From positions 62,001-126,000 of the forward strand of contig JABCPU010000039.1 of assembly GCA_016800925.1 (NCBI GenBank): 64,000 bases of DNA, given 5' to 3'. The notes under the pieces were generated by a model. The model worked only from the letters and a program-made list of their open reading frames with translations, was not told the DNA's origin and did not search any database. Origin of the DNA: Suillus spraguei. Lineage: Eukaryota; Basidiomycota; Agaricomycetes; Boletales; Suillaceae. Shown here one piece after another: positions 22,107-33,407 of the stretch. Numbering within the stretch: the stretch's first letter is position 1; each line of letters opens with the position of its first letter. Position numbers and translations under genes: made by a program.

Positions 22107-23592
22107 ATGTTCTCCGCTCCATTGTTAACACTTCTCCTAGTTTTGTCAATCGCGGGATTGCCCGTTAAAGCTGCCAATTTCACTACCTCTGTCCCCATTA
22201 CCAGTAGGATAAATTTCTCCAATGGTACTTATAACCTCGCGGCGCACGATAGAGCTCGTTTGCAGGCCCTTAAAGGTCCCAGCAAGCACGGACAACGTCA
22301 AGTTGGCGTTCCTCTGATAAACAATTTTTTTGTCTACACCATATCAGTTGGTATTGGCAACCCCCCCACAAGCTGTGAGTTCAATACTGAAAAAAACATG
22401 CGGCTGCTAATGCATTATTAAAGATAACTTGATTCTCGATAGCAATAGCGCGAATACATGGGTTGGTGCCGGTACTCAGTACAAGGTAACCCCCACCAGC
22501 GTCTGCACTGACCAACGTGTAAGAGTCACCTACGATAATGACCTGGGCTTTTTCAGAGGTGTGACATACAATATGATATCATAAGTTGAAAATACTTATG
22601 ATTATCTATAGGAATTATATGCCGCGACACCGTCACTGTCGGTCCTGGGCTCACCGTCGTCGGCCAGGAGATCGGCGTCGCTGATCATACACTGGGCTTC
22701 GTTGGTTTTGACGGTGTCCTTGGCATCGGACCTGTTGACTTGACACTCGACACCCTGACTCTAACGCCGACAGTACCGATCGAGACTGTCACCGACAACC
22801 TGGTTTCCCAAAACAACATTCCTGCAAACATTCTTGGTGTCTTTTTCAAGCCCTACGCCGGTTCGCGGGAAGAAACTGCTGGACAACTCACCTTTGGTGG
22901 ACCTGACAATACCTTGTACACCCGTGATATTACATACGCGTAAGCTACCTCAGTTCCTAGACCAATCCAGACTGATAGCAATTGTTTTGTTTCAGTCCTA
23001 TCACCGAAATCTCGCCTGCATCGAACCATTGGGGTATCGATCAGAGCATCACATACGGCACCATACCGATCTTACAACACACCGCTGGTATTGTCGATTC
23101 TGGCAACATCTGTATTGCGATTGCCACCGGTGTGTATCCACTAGAGTGGAGCAAGTAATGATGGTCTAATTAGCATTCGATAGAGGCCTTTCAGCTGTAC
23201 CGGACTGAAACCGGCGGTGAAGACGATCCTGCGACTGGACTTCTCGTTATCACCGACGATCAGTATGATGCCCTGCAGGACCTGAATTTCATTATTGACG
23301 GCGTACGTTAATTCTGTTAGCACTCACACCCCTTGTTCACCGTTTTGCACAGGAAACCTTCGCTCTCACACCTAACGGCCAAATCTGGCCTCGTGCTATC
23401 AACCACAAGCTTGAAGGTCAGGAGGATTTGATATATCTCATTGTTCGCGACATTGGCACGCAATACGGCCAAGGGCCCTATGACTTTGTCATTGGCTACG
23501 TATTCATGCAGCGCTTCTACACGGTGTTTGACGGCCCCGGCTCCCGCGTCGGTTTTTCCACAACCGAGTTCACTGAGGTCGAAACCAACTAA
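22107..23592 (+). CDS. Secreted pepsin-family (A1) protein, polyporopepsin-like, altered active site
   Basis: An A1 aspartic protease fold of about 407 residues. Exons read 22107-22374, 22424-22558, 22612-22939, 22996-23129, 23184-23302 and 23353-23592. The N-terminus is a signal peptide (MFSAPLLTLLLVLSIAGLPV then KA). Family motifs: FVYTISVGIGNPPTSYNLIL, GFVGFDGVLGIGPVDLTLD, WGIDQSITYGTIPIL, and FMQRFYTVFDGPGSRVGFST near the end. The first catalytic motif reads DSNSANTW instead of DTGSSNTW: the Gly after the catalytic Asp-Thr/Ser is Asn. The second reads VDSGNICIAIAT where relatives have VDTGTTLILIAT. The flap Tyr is kept (VTYDNDLGFF). The fold is probably intact and secreted, but proteolytic activity is doubtful. 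The coding frame has no stop, so it may be a non-catalytic family member rather than a pseudogene. Confidence 0.88.
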
Positions 23593-23928
23593 TATGAAAT
23601 TGTCAAAATGTACAAAGGATTGTTTTGTGACGCAAAGCAGCGTATGCATTTCAAGGTTGTATGTACTATGTACTCTTCTTAAATTAGGCTCTGGAAGTCT
23701 TATTCGTTGGTCGGGTTTATGTATGATTAGATCATGGCAATAGTGCAAGGACACCCCTTCTGTCGGCTTCCTTTCTACACATATAAAGCACGAAACGCCG
23801 CCGGGGCTTGATCACATCTCTATCCACCGCGTCATGCTGTGTTGTTTTGTTCTGTGTCGTCGTGGCTCTTTACGTTCGCCGAGTGCTTATGCTTTTGTTT
23901 TTTACGACTCTTTGTACACTACTACGAC
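23593..23928. other. 3' flank of the aspartic protease gene
   Basis: AT-rich 3' flank. No gene or recognised element. Confidence 0.4.
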
Positions 23929-24155
23929 GACGACGATATATAATTTTGATATTATCAAAATCATACAGAATATTAGAATTAGATATATTCAAATAATATA
24001 TACAACAGATGAGAGAGTGCGCGACGAGAATTAAGGCGTGAAGCGACGATATATAATTTTAATATTATCAAAATCATAGAATTAGATATATTCAAATAAT
24101 ATATAAATGTATTATACAACAGGTGAGAGAGTGCGCGACGAGAATTAAGGGGGCA
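23929..24155 (+). repeat. Tandem duplication of an AT-rich segment
   Basis: Two direct copies of about 110 bases, at 23929-24035 and 24043-24153. Each starts CGACGATATATAATTTT, contains ATATTATCAAAATCATA and AGAATTAGATATATTCAAAT, and ends GAGAGAGTGCGCGACGAGAA. They differ by a few small indels. No coding potential is seen. Confidence 0.85.
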
Positions 24156-24820
24156 GCAGAGTGTGAAGCGAAAAGAGTTGCCAGGATACGCAAGTCGTCG
24201 AGGGGATCAAAGTGTTTGAACATTGAGATTAGAGTTGATAGGGAAGGTGTCGAGAGTCGGACACATGAATGCACTGGGAGGGTATAGTGTCAAGGAGTGT
24301 CCTGGGATGCAAACGAGGCTGACTGACGCAGTGAAGCATCATCATAAAACGCACAATACGTGCACCTCGGCAGAAAGACACCCACAGGCCTATTCAGCAC
24401 CAAACATATCGTTACAAAGTCTGCTTAAAAACAGTGAGGTCCAGACATTAGACGATTAGGCATGAAAATACTTATCATGGCTACAATATCGCGGACTCAG
24501 GCTCATGAATTCACCAATGTTGTTCACGGCTTCATTCATTCGTTTAGACTACGATAAACAACTGGTGCCTCGTCTACAGTCAAACAGTCCTGCGCAGACA
24601 CTGTCCTTGACCATGATACTCGGGCATTTTTTTCAGGAACGAATGAGAAACGAAAGACGGGAAACACAGCATACACTCCATACTACTCGTGATGAACCAA
24701 AACGAGATACAACGAAATCGTGCCCAGGCGTGCGGATTGTTTGTATTGTTATAATCTAGTCATACACAAATACAACCAAGGAATAAGACCTCCATAGCCT
24801 ACTTGAGAACAGCCTCCAAG
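24156..24820. other. 3' flank of F-box copy 2
   Basis: No gene seen. Bases about 24610-24805 are the second copy of the F-box 3' flank described at 19700-19880. Confidence 0.5.
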
Positions 24821-26243
24821 TCAGAAGAAAAAATAACTATGTACTACATCGGCACGTTGATCTTCAACATCAGACTCCACAATCATTTCGAGAGAAGGAT
24901 ACAGCGTGGCATATTCTGCTCGCTGCTGCGCTGTCGAAAATGATGCAGCGCCAAAAACAAGCTTCTCCAGGGGACATCCTGACCGCCTCAAAAATGCCTT
25001 GAAATCTTCATGCGGCCACATCCCCATCCGGGAAGCTTCAACCACACGAAGTTCGGGGAGTGTGACAATGTTGAATAGGCCAAGATCCTCGCCCGAGTCT
25101 ATGGATATATGACCGGACATGCGTAAGGATCGCAGGTTCGTGTGAGTGATCGGTGCTGCAGTCTTGATCGGGTTGAATACTCCAGTTATCATCAGTGAAG
25201 AGACGTTGGGACACAATCGTAATATGCGAGGAAATGCGTCTAGTCCACGTATGCCGATCTCGATATGTGTGAGACGGGCCCATGCAGAATCGGTGAAGAA
25301 ATCTAACCGCGCGGGGCTAAACAGCAAATCCGTCAGGTTAATGCTACGCAGATTCACAGGCAATTTCGATAGAGAGCGGTTAATAACTCGCGGAAAATCA
25401 GCAGGGAATTGGCGTATGGTGAGGTGGTTGAGTCTGTCGAAGTCTTCTATCTCGAAGGGGTTGACGCAGGCACAAAAATCAACCGCGAGGGACGAGATTT
25501 GTTTGACGTATGGCTGGAGCAGCCTTCGTAGATCGCTCCGGTCACCGTAATACTCTATTCTTAACGAAAGCGGGCATCCTCGCGATCGTTCAAGCCAGTA
25601 GTTGTAGCAGAAAGCTCGTCTGTGCCAGTCATCGTCATCGTCATTCAACAGCAGGTTGTTCCATAACCTGGGAAAACCCAGGGCCACCTGCCTCCATCGA
25701 CGACATATCCTAGTCAATAGGATAGGTGCAAGTCTTGATGCAGGCGGCAAATGCTCCTCTTGGGGCAAACAGTATAAAAAAATTTCCGACAAAATTTCGG
25801 TCGGTAGGTGAGAAATTGTCGATGAGGATCTCGTGCGCACGGTGCTAGACTGAATGAAATGGACCTTCCCATCAACAGTTTCCCGCTGACGATATCCAAC
25901 GCCGTTCCTGGCCGTTTCAAGGGCCGAGCCCTCGCCTATAACCACATCCAACTGTTGAAGTAAATGATTATTAGTATATTCAAATACCAATACATCCAAA
26001 ACCAAACACTTACAGGTTTCTGCGGGCCATCAATTGCAACTGAGACCGATGGTGAATAGATATTCAAGATGGCGGCTTCAACGTTCGAGTCCTCGCCTAT
26101 AAACGCATCCAACTGTCGAAGTAGATGTTGATTATTATATTCGGACGCTAACACCTCCAAGACCAAGCACTTACAGGTGCTTGTAGTTCATCGACAGTGG
26201 CTGAGACCGGCGGGGAACCAATGTTTAGGTTTGATGTCTGCAT
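24821..26243 (-). CDS. F-box protein, intact copy 2
   Basis: The intact member of the local F-box family, about 432 residues. Exons on the minus strand: 26243-26175, 26112-26014 and 25951-24821; introns begin GTAAGT and end CGACAG and CAACAG. The N-terminus (MQTSNLNIGSPPVSATVDE) is followed by two similar segments, LDAFIGEDSNVEA and LDVVIGEGSALETA. The F-box is STISHLPTEILSEIFLYCLP, then RICRRWRQVALGFPRLWNNL. The C-terminal half has leucine-rich spacing (LPVNLRSINLTDL, LTHIEIGIRGLDAFPRILRL, LRSLRMSGHI). It probably recruits a substrate to an SCF ubiquitin ligase. It stands divergently to WD40 unit D across about 1 kb. A track start at 26005 would lie inside an intron; the start chosen here is shared with copy 3. 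Confidence 0.85.
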
Positions 26244-27237
26244 ATTTTCGTGTAGGTCGAGATTTTGAGAGATGGAGATTTGAAGAAACAGTCCACCGTT
26301 CGGCCAACCATCGCGTTCCTATTTAAACCAATACCTCACAAACCACAGGTCCACAACAGACACACCTTGCTATTGTAGTTTCTCGTAGCCGGCATTAGGT
26401 AAAATACCCGCTGTCCACAACTAGAGACCTTGCATTGTTGCAAGGTGGTCAGTGTGGGCACCTGTAGAAATGAGATGGGGTTAACGGTTTCGGCACGTTT
26501 GATCGGCACCACTAGTGTAGACCATTCAAGACCTCTTATGACTTCACATCAACTGAAGGTCATAGAATAGACCTGTCGATCGAGTTCTGAACTCGATTTT
26601 TCCTTATAAGTAGTATTGCGTTTTTGGTGTCATATTTGACAAGCGTGAAGGTACTCACAAAAATTTGGTTGGATTTGAGCACACTTCAGATCCCTACCGT
26701 ACGTACTGAATGATCGATTCCATTTTCATCAACTGTTTCTCCCCTGCAATATTCTTGATACTTACGCCCCTGCTCGTACAAATAGTAAGTAGCTGGAATC
26801 AAATGACTCGATGGATGTTGGGGTGTACATAGCAGCGGGGGCTAATGTTGAGACAGGGAGCTTCGAGCGTGCGTCGCATAGGTTGGGGACTAGGTTGGAG
26901 TACTAGGCGTTTGGTGAAAAGAAGTTAAAAAAATATGCTGTACGATGCACAGCCATCTGGTAGACATGAATATGAATATAAAGAGGGATGCCCGCCTATG
27001 TTCCCATCATCACTCTTTGTCCTTGCTAGCATCCTGGTGAGACGAAAAACCATATGAGCATCACGCATGGATGAACTGACGGGTGGCTTAAGCAGGCACA
27101 GTGCAGGACCTGGATGAGTTAGAGTTGAAAATCACTCAATAACAAGCCCAGCCTTATGTGACAGAGCACGAGGAGAACTCACGGAACACATCCATTTACC
27201 AACATACTTGCCAACCTATCTGGCGGATATAGCCATT
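26244..27237. promoter_or_regulatory. Shared divergent upstream region of F-box copy 2 and WD40 unit D
   Basis: Bases 26244-26440 match 39090-39250, the region upstream of F-box copy 3 (GGAGATTTGAAG-like, CTATTTAAA, TCCACAAC, GGCATT, CATTGTTGCAA). Bases 26440-26930 are the spacer found also at 15586, 29765 and 39250, with a perfect nine-base inverted repeat ATCGAGTTC T GAACTCGAT near 26578-26596. Bases 26935-27237 are the WD40 leader with TATAAA at 26977-26982. So one intergenic region faces both genes and is duplicated as a unit. Confidence 0.65.
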
Positions 27238-28600
27238 ATGGCTTCCAGCTCGACACGGCCCAGTGCAGCAGAAACTAATTCTCACACCAGTCATAACCTT
27301 GGAGGGACATGAACCATATGTCGATCAATCTACAAATGAACACATCGAATACAACATGTTTCATCCTTTTCCTACTTCCCCGACGGCAAGCAAATTATCA
27401 GCGGATCAGGCGATAAGACCATTCGGCGATGGAACTTGCGGGAGGGTAAAGAGATCGAGAAGGCTCGGGATGTTTGCGAGAACTGTATAAATGCAGTGGG
27501 GGTATCAAGGGATGGTCGATGGGTTGTCACTGCCAGTGAGGTTGACACGGGGAACGTGAGAACATTTCATCAAGGCGGGATCGCAGTGTTCGATATCTCC
27601 GCGGACAGCACGTTGCTAGCAGGTACCTGGTTCGATTGGAACTTGTACACAGGCGAAATCGTGGCTAGTTTCAAATTCGATTATATGGGCGAAGTAACGC
27701 TTCGATTCTCAGAAGACTCCCGGAAGCTGGCAGTGATGTCATGTTAGGTGTGGGATATCCAAACACTCTCAGTACCGGTCTTCTGGACAACAAAAGACAA
27801 ATCCAACTTGCTTACGCGACCTGGGCTGACACCAACATTTATATATGCAACATTCCAGCCAATGCTGATCTACTCAACGTATGTGGTCCCGCTCTCTTGT
27901 TCATATACATCCATCAATCATTCTATATTACAGTTTGATGTAACTCGTCGTCCTGTGCATCGTAAACCAGTGATACTGCCTATTGTGTCTTCCATCCCTC
28001 CACCTTTATCCACCAGGGACCCACACACTTTCCATCAATTTCTACGCAACCTCCTTTCTTCTTCTCGTACGGACACGGTTCGCACCGGTGTGCCGCGTGA
28101 TCCTCTCGATGTATGCTTCTTTCGTCTGTTTTCTTCCTAGTTGACTCCATGGTTCCCTTGCAGTTTTCTGCTACATCCCCCCTACCTCATCCACTTATAA
28201 ATCCCGACGGGAATGTAAGTGCAGGCTCCCATAATTACATATAAGGCTTACATCCTTCTAGTCTCGATCTACACCAGCACCACCCACCACCCAATCCCCT
28301 TCACACCCCGCTCACACCGACTATCAACGCGGTGGCCCTTTCGGACAAGGCATGCTTCGCCTGCTATTGATGTTGTTGACGTTCCTCTTGCACCTGGTAA
28401 ACTGGTATGCATGTCTCATTCCTCTCGTATTCCAAATCTCATGCATCCATATATAGCGCTATGCTACAGCGGGTGCTCCCAGCAATGATGATGGCCTAAT
28501 ACGTGACGAAGACTATGTTCCTCCTCCTTCCCCCAATACTGGCTCACATCCAGGGAGTGTCAGCGCCGGACAGCATGGCCGGTTCTGTTTCTGCTTTTAA
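27238..28600 (+). pseudogene. WD40 gene, broken unit D
   Basis: Starts MASSSTRPSAAE at the conserved ATG, but an indel within 40 bases throws it out of frame. The body then appears in other frames: TRDGRWVV-type repeat EGKEIEKARDVCENCIN, DISADSTLLAGTW, FSEDSRKLAVMSC followed by a stop at about 27747, then VFWTTKDKSN fused by a deletion to a late-repeat segment. The 3' exons are well kept (FDVTRRPVHRKPVILPIV; ATAGAPSNDD), and the last exon ends RFCFC then F and stop at 28598-28600, as in unit B. Several repeats are missing, so a functional propeller is unlikely. Confidence 0.8.
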
Positions 28601-29056
28601 TTGATCTCGAACTTGTTCCCTGGTTGTTGCATGTGGTGTCCGTTCTCATACCCCTAAAGCGGTTAATATATAGATCCTGTCCGGACTCCCAATTTGTTCT
28701 ACACACTAAAACAGTGCGATGACCTCCCATGCCAGTTCAATCAGGAGGTCAGCCCAAACACAAATTCACTCAAAATGTAACACTTCGATCTTATGTGAAC
28801 AATGAGCCTCATCTCAAAGAACAACCAGCGCTAAACATAGAAATTTCATTCATATTCCTATTTCTGATGTCTGTTCTCGCTGAAATTGATGCTCTTCCGA
28901 GCGTGTATTGCGTGAATTTCTGCTGTTGCACATGTATCCGACGATCTACGTATCAATTCACGATACTCCAAGAACTGTGAATCACTTGTTTGCCACTGAT
29001 ATTAAAGACAAACGGCGCGTTATCAGCAAACTAGAAAGAGTTCATAGCACGAAATA
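28601..29056. other. Intergenic region between WD40 unit D and RidA gene
   Basis: No gene recognised. The open frame at 28729-28980 shows no domain. Both neighbours end here (convergent), so it holds their 3' regions. Confidence 0.4.
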
Positions 29057-29492
29057 CTAACCTGCTATGCACTCGATCTCAAACAAAACATTTTTCGGAA
29101 GTCGAGCAACTTCAACAGTTGAACGTGCCGACTTGTGTTCTGAACCGCTAAAGAACTCCTCGTAAATTTTGTTGACGGTCGTAAAGTCCTCCATGTTCTT
29201 CAGGAACACCTATATCACATATGCATCATGGACTCAGACACGACTGTTTCAGTGAAGAAGCGACATACCGTAGTCTTGACGACCTTGGCAACTGTATTAG
29301 AGTTAGCTCGAATAACAGCTTTGAGATTTGCGAGGGCCTTGTCCTCGATACCGCCTTCGACGATTTGCATTGCGGAAGGTACGAGGGGGATGCAACCTGA
29401 AACAAATACAAATTCACCAGCTTGGATCGCTTTGGAATAGGAACAATGGTTGAGGGCGCGTTGGACATCGAAACAAATGTGATCGTAGACAT
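29057..29492 (-). pseudogene. RidA/YjgF/UK114 family gene with a frameshift
   Basis: RidA proteins deaminate reactive enamine/imine intermediates, usually in mitochondria or cytosol. On the minus strand the N-terminus reads MSTITFVSMSNAPSTIVP; the next residues YSKAIQAGEFVFVSGCIPLV are one base out of frame, with the break near 29440. The remainder is well conserved: EDKALANLKAVIRANSN, KVVKTT, then after an intron (29268-29210) VFLKNMEDFTTVNKIYEEFF, KSARSTVEVARLPK and FEIECIAG with the stop at 29057-29059. The usual length (about 128) and the key Arg of the ARxxVEVARLP motif are present. The single missing base may be a true inactivating change or a sequence error; a splice that avoids it was not found. 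Confidence 0.8.
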
Positions 29493-29764
29493 TTATCGTT
29501 CTGTTCTGACAGCGAGTGCAACAGCAGGGTATCGTGGGAGACGAAGAACGGTTGTCCTACAATAGGAAGGCCCATACACGATGGATTGCACGCAAACACC
29601 AATCGATTCGATTTTGATATAACCGCACAAGTTACGTCTTGCTCTATACTTGTCTTACGGCAAACAGCATATGGAGATTTCTGAGACAGTTTCAGTGGGA
29701 AAGCATCACGCAGTCGATGAAAATTCCGTGCGCAAAGTATTAGACTGATAGCCAAGCCAAGGGA
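29493..29764. other. Upstream region of the RidA gene
   Basis: No coding feature seen; likely promoter of the minus-strand RidA gene. It joins the WD40 spacer at about 29760 (GGGACCTTGCATTGT, also present at 26430). Confidence 0.4.
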
Positions 29765-30500
29765 CCTTGCATTGTAGCAATGTAGGTGATTTCGCTCAAT
29801 GGCTTCGGAAAACTCGAGCGGCGGCCATTGAAAACCTGTTATATCTCTTCATTCACTGAAGGCCGTAACAGACTTGTCGATCGAGTTGTAAACATTAATT
29901 TTCCCTATAGTAGCCTTGCGTTTTGGGGTGATATTTGATAGGCGTCAAGGTACTCACAAAAGTCTGGTTCAATTTCAGTACCTCTCTACATCCCTACAGC
30001 ATGACACCAACCGTTTCTTTCCCACTATATTCTTAGAAACTGCGCGACAGTCCTGCTCACGTAAACAGTGAGAAGTAAGTGGAATGAAACAACTCGATGA
30101 ATGTAAGTTAGGGAGCGTATGGCAGCGGGGGCTAACGTCGACAAAGATAGCTTCGAACGCATGTTGCATAACTTTGGGAGTAGGTTGAGTATTTAATAGA
30201 AAGGAGTAAAAAAAGACATGCTGTACGATGCACAGCTGTCTGTTACAAATATAAAGAGGGATGTGCGCCTATACGCCCATCGTCACTCTTCGTCCTTGCT
30301 AGCATGCTGGTGAGATGAAACCCCATATGAGCATCACGCATGGATGAACTGACGGCCAGGCAAAGTGCGGTGCTCGAATGAGTCAGAGTTAAAGATCATT
30401 CAATATTGAGCCTAGCCTTGCAGAGCACAAGAAGAACGAACCTACCGAATACATCTGTTAACCGACATACTCGCCAACCTGTCTGGCGAATACAACCGTT
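29765..30500 (+). promoter_or_regulatory. Spacer and leader of WD40 unit E
   Basis: Bases 29765-30210 match the spacer of units B and D (GATCGAGTT near 29880, GCGTTTTGGGGTGATATTTGATAGGCG-type sequence, AGTAAGTGGAAT). Bases 30215-30500 are the WD40 leader, with TATAAA at 30250-30255 and TGTCTGGCGAATACA just before the ATG. Confidence 0.6.
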
Positions 30501-32353
30501 ATGGCTTCCAGCTCGACGCAGCCCAGTGCAGTAAACAACAAATCAATTCTGACACCAGTCATAACCTTGAAGGGACGCAAACCATATACCATTCACTCGC
30601 AAGATGGTAAAGATTATCGCTTGTCCAACCATATCTCATCCATTTCCTATTTTCTCAACGGCAAGCAAATGATCAGCGAATCAGGCGATAAGACCATTCG
30701 GCGATGGGACTTGCGGGAGGGTAAGGAGATTGAGAACACTCGGAAGGTTTGCAAGGACCCTATAAAAGCAGTGGGGGTATCAAGGGATGGTCGATGGGTT
30801 GTCACTGCAGCGGCCGGTATGATGGGGCTCAAAGTCAGCTGAGACGGGGATCGTGAGAACATTTCCTGAAGGCAACCGGATCAACTACATTGATATCTCC
30901 GCTGACGGTACGTTGCTAGCGGGTGCCTCGGATTACTTGAGGGTGCGGATGTGGAGCATGGACACAGGCAAAATCGTCGCTGGTCCATTAATGAATCATG
31001 ACCAAGTAACACTCCAATTCTCAGAAGACTCCCGGAAGCTGGCCGTGTCGTCAAATTGCGTTCTGCAGGTGTGGGATGTCCAAACCCAGAAATTGGTTGC
31101 CCAAATGTCTATTTATTATACTGTGGGCCATTCTTTGGTACCGGTCTTCTGGACAACAAATCCATGGTAGCCGCATTCATCTTCAAGGATGACTTAGACG
31201 GCCCCACAGCTATCTATGAGTTTGATGCGTCGACGCTCAAGACTGTCGGAGCTCCTTTCAAACGGCACACTTTCCCCATCACTGGTCTGGCACTCTCACA
31301 TGATTCTGTTTTTCTCGCCAGCTCTCCTCTGAAGCCATAAAGCTATGGGCCTTCGAGTCCCGTCAGCTCCTTGCTTCATTCAACGTCAAAGATCCCATGG
31401 CCCTCGTCCTCTCACCCGATTCACGCCAACTGGCTTACACGACGAGGAACGACACCAACATTTATATATGCAACATTCCAGCCAACGTTTTTGCTAGCAT
31501 TGAGTGTGCAGAAGAACTACAGCCTAGTGTATGTATTCCCCGCATACATCCATCATTTATTTATTAATATTCTTACAGACCAGCAAGCCTGAAATTTCAC
31601 ACCATGCTGATCTACTCAATGTATGTGGTCCTGTTCATATACATCGACATTCATCAATCATTCTATATTACAGTTTGATGTAACACCTCGTCCTCGTAAA
31701 CCAGTGATAGTGCCTATTGTGTCTTCCATCCCTCCATCTTTACCCACCAGGGACCCACACACTTTCCATCGATTTCTGCGCAACCTCCTTTCTGGTACGG
31801 ACACGGTTCGCAGCGGTGTGCCGCGCGACCCCCTCGACGTATGTTTCTTTTATCTGTTTTCTTCCAAGTTGACTCAATGGTTCCCCTGCAGTTCCCTGCT
31901 ACATGCCCCCTACCTCGTTCACTTATAAATCCCAACGGGAATGTAAGTGCAGGCTCCCATAATTGCATATTAGGCTTACATTCTTCTAGTCTCGATCCAC
32001 ACCACACACCACCCAATCCACCTTCAGTAATACTTCGAAAACGCTCACATCCCGCTCACGCCGACTATCAACGCGATGGCCCTTTCGGACAAGGCATACA
32101 TCGCCTGCTATTAATGTTGTTGACGTTCCTCTTGCACCTGGTAAACTTGTATGCACGTCTCATTTCTCTCGTATTTCAAGTCTCATGCATACATATATAG
32201 CGCTATGCTACAGCGGGTGCTCCCAGCAATGATGATGATGACTTGATACGCGACGAGGACTATGTTCCTCCCCCTCCCCCCAATCCTGGCTCACGCTCAG
32301 GTAGTGTCAACGCTGGACAGCATGGAAGGACCTGGTTTTGTTGCTGCTCGTAG
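30501..32353 (+). pseudogene. WD40 gene, broken unit E
   Basis: Opens like unit B (MASSSTQPSAVNNKS, then SISYFLNGKQMISESGDK), but ends after 113 residues at MMGLKVS and stop. The following repeats are readable in other frames: TFPEGNRINYIDISADGTLL, FSEDSRKLAVSSNCVLQVWD, YEFDASTLKTVGAPFKRH, then a premature stop after FLASSPLKP where unit B has FSFDGTIKLW. At least three frame breaks are needed to restore the frame. The 3' exons persist (TPRPRKPVIVPIVSSIPPS; DLIRDEDYVPPPP) and end TWFCCCS, a Cys-rich end like unit B's. It is the best preserved of the broken units and probably recent. Confidence 0.82.
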
Positions 32354-32979
32354 AGTGATTTCAACTCCTTTCATCTTGTTACCGTAATTATTCCTTGCAT
32401 GCGTTGTTCTCCCGACACACCTTGAAGCGGGTGAGATTTATCAGTGTACAAATCCCAATAACAATCGATCCCGTCCAGACTCTACGAGAACCTCCCATAT
32501 TAACGCACAGTCCGTTGCGTATTTGCACTCAGGAGATTGCCGTCTCCTTTGTAATCATAATTGCAGAGATTGAATGGCAGGAGAGGATGAGCTCCCTTGA
32601 TATTCGTGTAGTCAGCTTGATTTTGTGGTATCTGAAATGTTCCCGAATGTCATTAAGGTGATCACTCCAGACAACTTGTCGCTGAAAAGCAAGGAGAAAC
32701 GAGACCACCATGATGACGTTCAAATACAGGATCGTCATGATCGAGATTAAACGAAGGCGAAGTCCTGAGGTCAAGTTAAGTTTAGGATCCATGAACAGAA
32801 CGATGCCGCCAGCGATTATTATTCCTCTTGCGTACTAGATCATCGTCCGACTCTCCTGACTTGTATACATATATGGAATCCAATGAAGCAAAAACTGAAT
32901 CCACTGTCAGCATCCACGGAGAATGCTCGCCATATACTCAATGTAGTATCCACCCCAACGCCCGCGATACTTGCATTTA
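32354..32979. other. Intergenic region after WD40 unit E
   Basis: No gene recognised on either strand. The minus-strand frame 32529-32792 is hydrophobic but without a known motif. Confidence 0.4.
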
Positions 32980-33407
32980 CTCACAAAGATGTAGGGGCGC
33001 AATTTATGACACGATGCAGATAATATCAGAGTTTTAGAAAGGGCACTGCATGTACGGACCGAAGTGGAGCCTGGTGATGAGTACAAAAGACTGATACTGA
33101 TTGGCATTTGGAAATGAATGACGTGGACGGGCCATGGACAAGCCAGAAAGGAAGAGGTAGGTTTGATGAACTGAACTTCGTTATAACTCATAGGGAGGGT
33201 TAAAAAAGCTGTACGATGCACAGCTGTCTGAAAGATAGTATCACGCATAGGTAAACTGACGGTTGATTTAAGCAGGCAAAGCGCCGCACTCAAATGAGTT
33301 TAGATTTGGAACTGATTCCACATCAAGCCTAGCTTTAATAGTGCACGAGGAGAACTCACCCAACACGTTCATTAACCACCTGTCAACCTGTGGCGAGTAC
33401 AGCTGTG
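32980..33407 (+). promoter_or_regulatory. Upstream region and shortened leader of WD40 unit F
   Basis: Bases 32980-33090 match the region before unit A (about 14750-14870). The leader at 33205-33407 keeps GCTGTACGATGCACAGC (itself an inverted repeat), AACTGACGGTTG and GTGGCGAGTACAGCTGTG. It has lost the part that carries the TATA box in other units. Confidence 0.55.
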
